A stretch of 64,000 nt of DNA from Nocardioides panacis. GTDB taxonomy: Bacteria; Actinomycetota; Actinomycetes; Propionibacteriales; Nocardioidaceae. Of the stretch, positions 32,576 through 41,043 are shown piece by piece; the first letter of the stretch is position 1, and each line of letters opens with the position of its first letter. Below the pieces are notes generated by a model that had not been told where the DNA came from, searched no databases, and was given only the letters and a program-made list of their open reading frames with translations. The DNA lies in NCBI RefSeq assembly GCF_019039255.1, contig NZ_CP077062.1, positions 3,658,001 to 3,722,000 on the forward strand, in the 5' to 3' direction. A program made the translations under genes and the position numbers.

Positions 32576-34528
32576 TCACAAGAGGGGCGCTTCGCCCGCT
32601 GGCGGCGTGACGAAGCTTCGCTGGGTGCTCCGGTGCTCCTCGTAGCGCTGGTAGGCGCTCCGGGTCGAGTCCAGCTGCGAGACCTCGCTGACCGGGACGT
32701 CCCACCACGCCCGGCTGTCCGGCGCGTAGACCGTCGGGTCCGTGTTGACATGGATGACGACGGGTCCGGCGTCCGCCGGCGACTGCTTGGCCGTCCGGAT
32801 GGCCTTCTCGAGGTCGTCGCGGGACGCGACCTCGATGACGTGCACGCCCAGGCTCCGGGCGTTGGCGGCGAGGTCCACGGGCAGGACGTCACCGTCGAGC
32901 CGGCCGTCGGGGTCCCGGTAGCGGTACCGGGTGCCGAACCGTTGCGAGCCCAGCTCCTCCGACAGCGACCCGATCGAGTGGAAGCCGTGGTTCTGCACCA
33001 GCACGACGATGACCTTGACGCGCTCCTGGACCGCGGTGACCAGCTCCGTGGGCATCATCAGGTAGCCGCCGTCGCCGACCATCGCGAAGACGTCGCGGGT
33101 CTCGTCGGCGAGGCGCACCCCGATCGAGGCCGGCACCTCGTATCCCATGCAGGAGTAGCCGTACTCGACGTGGTACCCCTTGCGGTCCCGCACCCGCCAC
33201 AGCTTGTGGAGGTCTCCCGGCATCGACCCGGCCGCGCAGAGCACGACGTCGCGCGGGTCGCTCAGCTCGTTGACCAGGCCGAGCACCGTGCCCTGGGTGA
33301 GCAGGCCCGGCTCCAGCCGGTCGGTGACCGAGGCAGGCGGGTCGTAGGCGGCCTCCACCTCGGCGTCCCACTCCCGCCACAGTCTCGCCTGCTCCTCGCG
33401 GTAGTCGTCCCCCACGGAGTGGTCGCCGAGCGCCTCGGCGAGGCCGGTCAGCGACTCGCGGGCGTCGGCCACCACGGACAGCCCGGCCTGCTTGCCGGCG
33501 TCGTAGCCGGCGATGTTGAGGTTGACGAAGCGCACCTCGGGGTTCTGGAAGACCGTCCGGGACGCCGTCGTGAAGTCGCTCCACCGCGTCCCCACGCCGA
33601 TCACGACGTCCGCCTCGCCCGCCAGTGCGTTGGCGGCCGTCGTCCCCGTGGAGCCCACGGCACCCATCAGCTGCGGGTGGCCGTGCGGGAGCGATCCCTT
33701 GCCTGCCTGGGTCTCCCCCACCGGGATCCCGGTCCGGGCGCACAGGTCCAGCAGGGCCCGCTCGGCGCCCGAGTAGTGCACCCCTCCCCCGGCGACGATC
33801 ATCGGCCGCCGGGCGGCGCGGACCACCTCCGCGGCCGCGACGACGCGGGCGTGCTCGGCCGGGGGCCTGGCCACGTGCCACGTGCGGTCGGCGAACAGCT
33901 CGACGGGCCAGTCGTGCGCCTCCGCCTGGACGTCCTGCGGCAGCGCCAGGGTGACGGCCCCGGTCTCCGCGGGATCGGTGAGCACGCGCATCGCCTGGAG
34001 CAGCGCGGAGGGCAGCTGCTCGGCGCGCCAGACCCGGTCGAAGTACCGGGAGACCGGGCGGAACGCGTCGTTGACGGTCACGTCCCCGGCGTACGGCGCC
34101 TCGAGCTCCTGCAGCACCGGCGCCGACCGCCGCGTCGCGAACGTGTCCGAGGCGAGCAGCAGCACGGGAAGCCGGTTGATGGTCGCCAGCGCGGCCCCGG
34201 TCACCATGTTCGTCGAGCCCGGACCCACCGACGCGGTGCAGACCCAGGTCTGCAGCCGGTCCTTCTGCCGCGCGTAGGCGACGGAGGTGTGCACCATCGC
34301 CTGCTCGTTGCGCGCCAGCACGTAGGGCAGCGCCGGCCGGTTGCCGGCGTCGAGCGCCTTCGTCTCGTGCTGCAGCAGCGCCTGACCGATGCCGGCGACG
34401 TTGCCGTGCCCGAAGATGCCGAAGCAGCCGGCGAACAGCCGCTGCCGCTCGCCGTCCCGCTCCGACCACTGCACCGCCAGGAACTCGACCGTCGCCTGGG
34501 CGACGGTGAGTCGGACCGTCTCGCTCAT
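32576..34528 (-). CDS. iolD: 3D-(3,5/4)-trihydroxycyclohexane-1,2-dione acylhydrolase
   Basis: 650 residues. A thiamine-diphosphate enzyme: activating Glu75 in VLARNEQAMVHTSVAYARQK, central domain AARRPMIVAGGGVHYSGAER, and the ThDP motif VFAMVGDGGYLMMPTELVTA ending at VQNHGF. SVGPGSTNMVTGAALATINR is also conserved. It opens the cyclohexane ring to 5-deoxyglucuronate, the step after IolE. Its ATG overlaps the iolB stop (34525-34528). It is the last gene of the iolC operon, followed by the promoter region of the ABC importer. Confidence 0.93.
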   Translation of the reverse strand: MSETVRLTVAQATVEFLAVQWSERDGERQRLFAGCFGIFGHGNVAGIGQALLQHETKALDAGNRPALPYVLARNEQAMVHTSVAYARQKDRLQTWVCTASVGPGSTNMVTGAALATINRLPVLLLASDTFATRRSAPVLQELEAPYAGDVTVNDAFRPVSRYFDRVWRAEQLPSALLQAMRVLTDPAETGAVTLALPQDVQAEAHDWPVELFADRTWHVARPPAEHARVVAAAEVVRAARRPMIVAGGGVHYSGAERALLDLCARTGIPVGETQAGKGSLPHGHPQLMGAVGSTGTTAANALAGEADVVIGVGTRWSDFTTASRTVFQNPEVRFVNLNIAGYDAGKQAGLSVVADARESLTGLAEALGDHSVGDDYREEQARLWREWDAEVEAAYDPPASVTDRLEPGLLTQGTVLGLVNELSDPRDVVLCAAGSMPGDLHKLWRVRDRKGYHVEYGYSCMGYEVPASIGVRLADETRDVFAMVGDGGYLMMPTELVTAVQERVKVIVVLVQNHGFHSIGSLSEELGSQRFGTRYRYRDPDGRLDGDVLPVDLAANARSLGVHVIEVASRDDLEKAIRTAKQSPADAGPVVIHVNTDPTVYAPDSRAWWDVPVSEVSQLDSTRSAYQRYEEHRSTQRSFVTPPAGEAPLL

Positions 34529-35454
34529 CGGGGCTCCCCTCCCACTGGCAGCCTGGGGTCGACCGCCATGCCTTCCCACGTCTGACGCACCCAGCCGTGG
34601 CTCGGGTCGTCGCAGATCAGCCAGGCCCGCTGGTCGCCGGGGCCGGCCATCACGTTCAGGTAGTACAGGTCGTAGCCGGGCGCGGCCATCGACGGCCCGT
34701 GCCAGCCGTGCGGCACCAGGACCACGTCCCCCGTGCGCACCTCGGCGAAGACGTCGATGGGCCGCTCGGCGGTGCCGTAGACCCGCTGGTACCCCACCGG
34801 GTCCTGGCCTCCGGTCGTGGGAGCACCACCCTCGACCTGGGTCTCGAAGTAGTAGATCTCCTCGAGCTCGGTCTCCACCCCGTCCCGGTCCTCGTCGTGC
34901 TTGTGCGGGGGGTACGAGCTCCAGTTGCCCGCCGGGGTGACCACCTCCACCGCGATGATCGAGTCGGCTTCGAGCGAGCCGGGAGCGGCGAAGTTCCGGA
35001 CCTCCCGCGAACAGCTCCCGGCCCCCCGCAGCTCGACCGGGACCTCGTCCGCCAAGACGTGCCGGAAGGCGGTCTCCGCGCGTCCGTCGCGCACCCGCGC
35101 CGCGCAGATCGCGATCCGGGAACCGGCGGCGGTGCCGGACACCTCGAGCCTCGACCCCGCGGGCACGTAGGCCACGTCCGTGCTGCCGGCGAAGACCGAT
35201 GCCCGACCCAGCAGGGCGGCCTGGTGCGTCGTCCCGGCGGAGTCGGTGCACGCGACCGACGCGGCTCCGGACAGGGGGACGACGACGTACTCCCAGCCGG
35301 GCTCCGCGGTCGACCAGCACTCGCCGACGTCCAGGGTGACGACCCGCAGCCCCGTGTGCTGCCAGCCGGGGAGCGAATGGTCGACGAGCACGTCACAGCC
35401 GTCGCGCCGCGCGGAGCCGCTCGGCAGGAACCACTGCGACCGGCTCTCGCTCAT
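34525..35454 (-). CDS. iolB: 5-deoxy-glucuronate isomerase
   Basis: 309 residues, a bicupin. Features are EPGWEYVVVPLSGAASVACT, FVAGSTD-like spacing before VAYVPAGSRLEV, and the metal-binding SSYPPHKHDEDRDGVETELE followed by EIYYFETQVEGG and VVLVPHGWHGPSMAAPGYDL. The enzyme converts 5-deoxyglucuronate to 2-deoxy-5-keto-gluconate, the IolC substrate. It overlaps both neighbours by ATGA (35451-35454 upstream, 34525-34528 downstream), so the operon is translated as a chain. A genuine run of six C in the HKHD region remains in frame. Confidence 0.92.
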   Translation of the reverse strand: MSESRSQWFLPSGSARRDGCDVLVDHSLPGWQHTGLRVVTLDVGECWSTAEPGWEYVVVPLSGAASVACTDSAGTTHQAALLGRASVFAGSTDVAYVPAGSRLEVSGTAAGSRIAICAARVRDGRAETAFRHVLADEVPVELRGAGSCSREVRNFAAPGSLEADSIIAVEVVTPAGNWSSYPPHKHDEDRDGVETELEEIYYFETQVEGGAPTTGGQDPVGYQRVYGTAERPIDVFAEVRTGDVVLVPHGWHGPSMAAPGYDLYYLNVMAGPGDQRAWLICDDPSHGWVRQTWEGMAVDPRLPVGGEPR

Positions 35455-36341
35455 CGGGACCCCGGGGTGACCCCGTGCACCAGCTCGGCCGCGATGTCCA
35501 CGGCGGCGGCCACGTCGCCGTCCGGCGGGAACAGCAGCGCCCGACCGATGACGAGCCCGCGCACGGCCGGCAGCTCGAGGGCCTTGCCCCAGGACGCGTA
35601 GGTGTCCGCCGGGTCCCCCTGGGGATCCCCGCCGAGCAGCAGGGTGGGCATGGTGGTGGCTTCCATCACCCGGGCGAGCTCGTCGACGACCGGCAGCTTC
35701 AGCCAGGTGTGGGCGCTGCTGGCCCCGAGCCCCGCCGCGATGTGGATGGACCGGATCGTGTTGTCCGGGTCGAGCAGGTTCGTCACCCGACCACCGTGGA
35801 CGACGGACATGAAGGGCTCCACCATCGCCATCAGGCGGCGTTCGGCGAGCTCGCTCACGGCCCTCCCGGTGCTCTCCAGCGTCGCGACGGTCCCCGGCTC
35901 GGACAGGCAGATGCGGGTCAGCATCTTGCCGCCGTCGAGGCCACGCGCGGCGATCTCGGCGGCTGTGTAGGCGGTGAACCGGTCATCGAGCTCGAAGCTC
36001 GCGCCCTGGAGCCCGCCGCGGTTCATCGAACCGATGACCAGCTTGCCCTCCAGGACACCCATCAGCAGCAGGTCGTCGAGGATGTCGGGGGTTCCCAGCA
36101 CGCCGTCGACCCCGGGCCGCGCGAGCGCGGTCGCCAGTCTCTCCAGCAGGTCCGGACGGCTCGCCATCGCCATCGCCTCGGAGCGCACCCCGAGGGCGCC
36201 GCGGGCGGGGTGGTCGGCGGCAACGAGCAGCAGCCGCCCGTCTGCCCCGAGCAGGGGGCGCTTGGCGCGGGCGTCCCAGCCTTCTGCGATCCGGTGCGGC
36301 TCGCGGGCGCGGATCTCGGTGAGGTCCACCATCGCTGTCAC
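35451..36341 (-). CDS. Class I aldolase-like (beta/alpha)8 protein of the iol operon
   Basis: 296 residues from GTG 36341, which overlaps the iolC stop as GTGA and has GGAGGAAG five bases upstream; ATG 36332 is an alternative. The barrel shows LLLVAADHPARGALGVRSEA, VDGVLGTPDILDDLLLMGVL, GKMLTRICLSEPGTVATLES and AHTWLKLPVVDELARVMEAT (candidate Schiff-base Lys in TWLKLPV). It belongs to the Cgl0159-like group related to LacD/DeoC aldolases. In this position it plausibly cleaves 2-deoxy-5-keto-gluconate 6-phosphate to DHAP and malonate semialdehyde, replacing IolJ. That role is inference. Confidence 0.8.
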   Translation of the reverse strand: MTAMVDLTEIRAREPHRIAEGWDARAKRPLLGADGRLLLVAADHPARGALGVRSEAMAMASRPDLLERLATALARPGVDGVLGTPDILDDLLLMGVLEGKLVIGSMNRGGLQGASFELDDRFTAYTAAEIAARGLDGGKMLTRICLSEPGTVATLESTGRAVSELAERRLMAMVEPFMSVVHGGRVTNLLDPDNTIRSIHIAAGLGASSAHTWLKLPVVDELARVMEATTMPTLLLGGDPQGDPADTYASWGKALELPAVRGLVIGRALLFPPDGDVAAAVDIAAELVHGVTPGSR

Positions 36342-37297
36342 GACTTCCTCCCACTGTCTCGGCTGGCGAGAGCCTGTTCGATCTCCGCCTCGTCCGGCAT
36401 GGCGGTGGAGCATTCCAGCCGTCCGGCGACCAGGGCCCCGGCGACGTTGGCGAACTCGAGGATGCGTCGCAGCCCCCACCCGGCGAGGAGGCCGTGCACC
36501 AGCGCCCCGCCGAAGGCGTCGCCGGCACCGAGGCCGTTGACGACGTCGACCGGATGGGGAGGCACCTCGACCCGCTCGTCCGCAGTCGCCGCCAGCACGC
36601 CCTTGGGGCCCTGCTTGACGACGGCGAGCTCGAGGCCGCGCTCGAGCAGGGCGTCGGCGGCACGCTGCGGGTCGGTCTCACCGACCGCCACCTCGCACTC
36701 CTCACGGTTCCCGACGGCCACGGTGACGTGCTCGAGCGCCTTGCCGACCTCCGTGGAGGCCTCGGCGGGGTCCGCCCAGAACATCGGCCGGTAGTCGAGG
36801 TCCAAGATCGTGTGGCGGCGGCGGGCCCGGGCCTCCCAGGCGGCGGCGTGGGCCGCACGGGAGGGCTCCTGGGACAGCCCGGTGACCGTGGCCCAGAACA
36901 CCTCGGCGTCACGGATCGCCTCGAGCGGCAGGTCGGCCGCGGTGATCTGCAGGTCCGGTGCAGTGGGGTAGCGGTAGAAGTACAGCGGGAAGTCGTCCGG
37001 GGGGAAGACCTCGCAGAAGGTCACCGGCGTCGGCGGCCCCTCACCGGCCGTGATGAAGGTGGGGTCCACGCCGAGGCGCTCCGCCTCGAGGCGCACGTAC
37101 CGGCCGAACGGATCCTGGCCGGTGCGGGTCACCAGCGCCGTACGGCGTCCGTAGCGGGCGGCGGCGACGGCCACGTTGGTCGCGCTCCCGCCGAGGAACT
37201 TCTGGAACGTCTGCACCTCCTCGAGCCCGACACCGTGCTCGAGCGGGTAGATGTCGACGCCCGTGCGTCCCATCGACACCAGGTCGAAACCAGTCAC
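36338..37297 (-). CDS. iolC: 5-dehydro-2-deoxygluconokinase
   Basis: 319 residues from GTG 37297, overlapping the upstream stop as GTGA. A PfkB-family sugar kinase: FQKFLGGSATNVAVAAARYG at the N-terminus, TLDLDYRP-like ILDLDYRPMFWADPAEAS, and the anion-hole motif VVNGLGAGDAFGGALVHGLL with catalytic Asp. The AVGNREECEVAVGE segment is typical of IolC. It phosphorylates 2-deoxy-5-keto-gluconate. Genes for the aldolase-like protein, iolB and iolD follow with 4-base overlaps. Confidence 0.92.
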   Translation of the reverse strand: MTGFDLVSMGRTGVDIYPLEHGVGLEEVQTFQKFLGGSATNVAVAAARYGRRTALVTRTGQDPFGRYVRLEAERLGVDPTFITAGEGPPTPVTFCEVFPPDDFPLYFYRYPTAPDLQITAADLPLEAIRDAEVFWATVTGLSQEPSRAAHAAAWEARARRRHTILDLDYRPMFWADPAEASTEVGKALEHVTVAVGNREECEVAVGETDPQRAADALLERGLELAVVKQGPKGVLAATADERVEVPPHPVDVVNGLGAGDAFGGALVHGLLAGWGLRRILEFANVAGALVAGRLECSTAMPDEAEIEQALASRDSGRKS

Positions 37298-38298
37298 GTC
37301 GCGTCTCCGATCTCGTTCATCTCCACGGCGCGTCCGGTCGCGCGTGACAGCTCGCAGGCCTCGGCGACCCGGAACGCCTGCAGGGAGTCCGCCACCGTGC
37401 AGGGACTGTCGGTCCGCCCGGCCACCACGTCGCAGAACGCGGCCAGCTCGGTGCGGTAGGCGGGGAGGAACCGTTCCATGAAGGACCACTTGCGGGGGCC
37501 GCACGGGTAGTCGACGCCGGCCTCGGCCGAGCGGACGGCCAGCGAGTCGTCGTACCCGACGCCGATGGTCCCCTCCGAGCCCATCACCTCCATCCGCACG
37601 TCGTGACCACCACCGTTGTACCGAGTGGCAGAGACGGTGACCAGGGTCCCGTCGTCGAGGGTCAGCACCGCGGCAGCCGTGTCGACGTCCCCCGCGTCGG
37701 CGAAGAAGCTCGCGCCCTTGTTGGCACCGACGGCGTAGACGCTGGCGACCTCGCGACCGGTCACGAACCGGAGCACGTCGAAGTCGTGGATGCTGCAGTC
37801 GCGGAACAGACCTCCGCTGGTCGGGATGTACGCCGCGGGCGGTGGTGACTGGTCGTGCGTGTTCGCCCGGACCGTGTGGAGGAAGCCCAGCTCCCCGCTG
37901 ACGACGGCCTCCCGCGCACGCCGGTAGCCGGCGTCGAACCGGCGCTGGAAGCCGACCTGCACCGGGACCTCGGCCTCCTCGACGAGACGCACCAGTTCGA
38001 TCGTCTCGGAGAGCGTTGACGCCACGGGCTTCTCGCAGAAGACAGGGACCTTCGCGGTCAGGGCCGCGCGGAGCGCCGGGGCGTGCCCGGACGTCGAGGT
38101 CGTGATGACGAGGGCGTCCACCCTCGTCAGCAGGTCGTCGAGGTCCGGAGAGAGCTCGTACCCGTTGGCCTCGGCCAGCCGGGCGGCGCCCTCGGGCAGC
38201 ACATCGGTCAGCACGATCTGCTCGACGTCCTCGAGCGCTGCCAAGGTCGATGCGTGGAAGGCACCGATCCGTCCTGTGCCTGCCAGTCCGATTCGCAT
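37294..38298 (-). CDS. Gfo/Idh/MocA inositol dehydrogenase paralogue
   Basis: 334 residues. MRIGLAGTGRIGAFHASTLA, the catalytic VFCEKPVASTLSETIELVRL, and FRDCSIHDFDVLRFVTGREV. The HDFD motif groups it with inositol dehydrogenases; it probably oxidises another isomer (for example scyllo- or chiro-inositol) or acts in parallel with iolG. It is the first gene of the operon ending in iolD and overlaps iolC by GTGA. Its promoter region contains the shared regulatory element and the divergent GntR gene. Confidence 0.85.
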   Translation of the reverse strand: MRIGLAGTGRIGAFHASTLAALEDVEQIVLTDVLPEGAARLAEANGYELSPDLDDLLTRVDALVITTSTSGHAPALRAALTAKVPVFCEKPVASTLSETIELVRLVEEAEVPVQVGFQRRFDAGYRRAREAVVSGELGFLHTVRANTHDQSPPPAAYIPTSGGLFRDCSIHDFDVLRFVTGREVASVYAVGANKGASFFADAGDVDTAAAVLTLDDGTLVTVSATRYNGGGHDVRMEVMGSEGTIGVGYDDSLAVRSAEAGVDYPCGPRKWSFMERFLPAYRTELAAFCDVVAGRTDSPCTVADSLQAFRVAEACELSRATGRAVEMNEIGDAT

Positions 38299-38384
38299 GG
38301 GTCAGATGTCCCGTTCTGTCGCGGTTGGGAGTCGCGGGTCGTCGATGACCAGTACAGGAAACGATGCAGGCTGCGCGTCAACGC

Positions 38385-38410
38385 GTCAATAGTTTGTCCT
38401 TACGTCATTA
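38385..38410. promoter_or_regulatory. Shared regulatory element, copy B (iolC operon / GntR)
   Basis: On the plus strand: GTCAA, TAG, then TTTGTCCTTACGTCATTA. It shares GTCAA, TTTGTCCT and AC at the same spacing with copy A upstream of the ABC importer operon. An additional GTCAA lies at 38377-38381 and an inverted TTGAC at 38412-38416. On the minus strand the GTCAA part forms a TTGACG -35. It lies between the iolC operon and the divergent GntR gene, the expected place for a GntR operator. Confidence 0.6.
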
Positions 38411-38437
38411 CTTGACCATGACCTGATGAGGCTCCGC

Positions 38438-38443
38438 TAGAAT
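38438..38443 (+). promoter_or_regulatory. -10 element of the GntR gene, leaderless start suggested
   Basis: TAGAAT sits seven bases before the ATG at 38451 and no ribosome-binding site is visible between them. A start of transcription at or next to the ATG would make a leaderless message, which is common in actinobacteria. The nearest -35-like TTGACC (38412-38417) is 20 bases away, a long spacer. Confidence 0.45.
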
Positions 38444-38450
38444 CCGTGCC

Positions 38451-39191
38451 ATGAGCGCTCTCCAGGTCAAGGTGATGATCGACCGGCAGTCCCCCGTGCC
38501 GCTGTACCACCAGCTTGCCGAGCAGTTCAGCAACGCGATCACCGTCGGTCAGCTGCAGCCGGGCGACGCGTTCGAGAACGAGATCGCGGTCGCGGAGCGC
38601 CTCCAGGTCTCCCGGCCCACGGTTCGCCGGGCCATCCAGGAGCTCGTCGACCAGGGCCTGCTGCTGCGCCGCCGCGGGCTCGGCACGACGGTCGCGAACA
38701 GCAAGGTGCACCGGAAGTTCGAGCTCACGAGCCTGTACGACGACCTGGCGCGGGACAAGCGCCATCCGCGCACCACCGTCCTCGACCACGCGATCCGGAC
38801 CAACGAGCGGGCCGCGTCCGCGCTCGACCTGGGCGCGGACGTGCCGCTCCTGCACCTCGTCCGGGTCCGTTACGCGGGCGACACCCCGCTGGCCCTGATG
38901 ACGAACTGGCTGCCGCCGGGCCTGAGCGACCTGACCCGTGAGGACCTCGAGGACCAGGGGCTCTACGCCTGCCTGCGCGACCGCGGGGTGAAGCCGGTCG
39001 TCGCCCAGCAGAACATCGGCGCCCGCATGCCGACCACGCTCGAGCGCCGGCACCTCGAGATCCGTGGCTCGCAGCCGGTGCTCACGATGACCCGGATGGC
39101 CTTCGACGCGTCCGGCAAGGCCGTCGAGTTCGGCGACCACAGCTACCGCGCCTCGGACTACACGATCGACCTGATGGTCGACGAACGCTGA
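38451..39191 (+). CDS. GntR-family (HutC/UTRA) regulator of inositol genes
   Basis: 246 residues. The N-terminal winged helix has VPLYHQLAEQFSNAITVGQL, PGDAFENEIAVAERLQVSRP and TVRRAIQELVDQGLLLRRRG. The C-terminal UTRA effector domain includes VPLLHLVRVRYAGDTPLALM and SYRASDYTIDLMV. Its divergent position at the head of the inositol operon and the two copies of a shared element suggest it controls both inositol transcription units, releasing DNA when an inositol intermediate binds. The UTRA ligand cannot be read from sequence. Confidence 0.88.
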   Translation: MSALQVKVMIDRQSPVPLYHQLAEQFSNAITVGQLQPGDAFENEIAVAERLQVSRPTVRRAIQELVDQGLLLRRRGLGTTVANSKVHRKFELTSLYDDLARDKRHPRTTVLDHAIRTNERAASALDLGADVPLLHLVRVRYAGDTPLALMTNWLPPGLSDLTREDLEDQGLYACLRDRGVKPVVAQQNIGARMPTTLERRHLEIRGSQPVLTMTRMAFDASGKAVEFGDHSYRASDYTIDLMVDER

Positions 39192-39319
39192 CCCGTCCGT
39201 CGGCCCCGCGACCCGCGGAACCGGGAGCCGGATGGCGGCCTCCCGGTCACCCGGGAGGCACCGTAAAATCACCTTCGCACGCCAGCCACAGCGGCTGGTC
39301 TCGGTGGGAAGGCATGGAC

Positions 39320-39577
39320 ATGGGCGACCAGGAGCAGCTGCAGGAGCTGCACGACGCCTATGTGTGGGAGGTCAACGCGGCGGTCGGCGAGGGTCGTCCC
39401 GACCTGGTCTCGAGGCTGGCCGACGACTACGTCGACCGGGCCCTGGAGCTCCTGACCGCGGGAGCGCCCACCCCGTGCGGACGAGGAGACTGCGCCATCT
39501 GCCGGCAGCCCCGCCCGGCGCACGGCCGGCCGCGTCGCCGCGGGTGGCGCCCCGTCGGGCGGCGCAGAGGGCGCTGA
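39320..39577 (+). CDS. Small cysteine-containing protein of unknown function
   Basis: 85 residues from ATG 39320; GGGAAGG seven bases upstream fits this start better than the ATG at 39314. The N-terminal half is helical and acidic (GDQEQLQELHDAYVWEVNAA; RLADDYVDRALELLTAGAPT). It is followed by CGRGDCAICRQP with three cysteines spaced x4 and x2, and a strongly basic tail (RPRRRGWRPVGRRRGR). The cysteines could bind a metal or form a disulfide, and the tail could bind nucleic acid. I do not recognise the family. Confidence 0.6.
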   Translation: MGDQEQLQELHDAYVWEVNAAVGEGRPDLVSRLADDYVDRALELLTAGAPTPCGRGDCAICRQPRPAHGRPRRRGWRPVGRRRGR

Positions 39578-39627
39578 GCCGTCCCTGCAGGTCCCGGCGG
39601 GGGCGAACCCTGGCCTCAGCCGCTGCC

Positions 39628-40554
39628 TCATCGCTGCGCGCGTGCGGCCCACGGTTGGAGGACGCCGTACACAGCCCTGCTCGTGGGCACGTCGACGCTC
39701 CGGAGGCCGCCCCGTCGGACGACCTCGCCCAGCAGGCTGTCCAGCTCCATCCGACGCCCGTGGACCAGGTCGTGGTAGAGCGACGAGGTGCCGCCCGGCT
39801 CGAGCGCGTCGGCGAAGCCGAGCGTCCTGTCGGGCAGGTCAGCGGGCAGCTCGACCCCCTCTGCCGCCGCCACCGCACACACCTCGGCGGCGAGGTCGCG
39901 GAACAGCGCGCGACCGGCGGGCTGCGACCGGATCTCACCGATGGGCAGCCGTACGGCGGCCGTCACTCCCGCCTGGGCGCAGATGAACGCGAACTTGGAC
40001 CACAACGCCGCCCGGATGTCCGGCGACTCGTCGGCCGTGACGTCGGCCGCGCGGAACGTCTCCACCAGCGACGCGACCCGCTGGCTGCCGCCGCCGCTCC
40101 ACTCGCCGACCACCAGGCTGGCCGGGCCACCGGTGTGGTCGACGACACCCGGTTCCGCAAGGGTGGCGAAGATGTAGGCGGCACCACCGACCACCCGGTG
40201 GTTCCCGAGTGCGGCCGCGAGGCGCTCCTCGTTGTCCACGCCGTTCTGCAGCGAGACCACGGCGCTCCGGTCGCCCAGCACCGGCCGGAGCATCGACGCG
40301 ACCCGGTCCGTGTCGTAGGACTTCACGGTGACCAGCACGTAGTCGGCCACTCCGCCGGCCGCGGGGTCCTCGGTCGCCCGGACCGGCACCTCGAAGTCAC
40401 CCCGGATGCTGCGGACGTGCAACCCGCCGGCCTTCAGCGCCTCGAGGTGGGCGCCGCGCGCGACGAAGGTGACGTCGACACCGGACTGGACCAGCCGTCC
40501 GCCGAAGTACCCGCCCACCCCACCGGCACCGACCACCGTGACCTTCACGTCCAC
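39628..40554 (-). CDS. Ketopantoate reductase-like (PanE/ApbA) protein
   Basis: 308 residues. The N-terminus has the NADP motif VTVVGAGGVGGYFGGRLVQS, then VLVTVKSYDTDRVASMLRPV, VVSLQNGVDNEERLAAALGN and, in the C-terminal helical domain, ALWSKFAFICAQAGVTAAVR (catalytic Lys) and HDLVHGRRMELDSLLGEVVR. PanE reduces 2-dehydropantoate in pantothenate synthesis, but many stand-alone paralogues reduce other 2-keto acids. No pantothenate genes are nearby. Two GTG starts (40554, 40548) are possible and both lack a strong ribosome site. Confidence 0.83.
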   Translation of the reverse strand: MDVKVTVVGAGGVGGYFGGRLVQSGVDVTFVARGAHLEALKAGGLHVRSIRGDFEVPVRATEDPAAGGVADYVLVTVKSYDTDRVASMLRPVLGDRSAVVSLQNGVDNEERLAAALGNHRVVGGAAYIFATLAEPGVVDHTGGPASLVVGEWSGGGSQRVASLVETFRAADVTADESPDIRAALWSKFAFICAQAGVTAAVRLPIGEIRSQPAGRALFRDLAAEVCAVAAAEGVELPADLPDRTLGFADALEPGGTSSLYHDLVHGRRMELDSLLGEVVRRGGLRSVDVPTSRAVYGVLQPWAARAQR

Positions 40555-40715
40555 CCACGATGCTCGGCGCCGAGCAGCACGTCAACGTCGTGACGGCCCG
40601 CCCGAGCGCCGGGACCGAGCCCCGGAAGGGTGCTCCCCGGTCCAAACGCCGAACTAGTCGTAGGCCGCCACACCCGCGGGGCTAGCATTCGCCCTCCGCC
40701 CCGAGAGGAATCCAT

Positions 40716-41012
40716 ATGGCTACCGACTACGACGCTTCCCGCAAGTCAGAGGACGAACAGAAGGAGGAGAGCCTGGAGGCCCGTCGCCTCACCTCGGGTG
40801 ACCAGGACAAGACGTCGGGGAAGGTGGACGAGGACGAGTCCGACCTCGCCGACACCTTCGAGCTTCCCGGCGCTGACCTGTCCCACGAGACCTTCACCGT
40901 CGAGGTGACGCCGAGGCAGGCCGACGAGTTCACCTGCTCAGCCTGCTTCCTCGTCCAGCACGTGTCCCGTCGGTCCGCCCCGGCCGTCGACCTGTGCAGC
41001 GACTGCGCCTGA
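40716..41012 (+). CDS. DUF4193 zinc-ribbon-like protein
   Basis: 98 residues. MATDYDASRKSEDEQKEESL, then FELPGADLSHETFTVEV and the cysteine pair motif FTCSACFLVQHVSRRSAPAV ending CSDC. The two C-x2-C pairs form a probable zinc ribbon. The sequence follows the actinobacterial DUF4193 family, whose function is unknown. ATG 40716 follows GAGAGGAA. A highly acidic N-terminal half (residues 9-50) is probably disordered. Confidence 0.88.
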   Translation: MATDYDASRKSEDEQKEESLEARRLTSGDQDKTSGKVDEDESDLADTFELPGADLSHETFTVEVTPRQADEFTCSACFLVQHVSRRSAPAVDLCSDCA

Positions 41013-41043
41013 GGGCGGGGGACGCCGCCGCCCGGGTGGGTCG

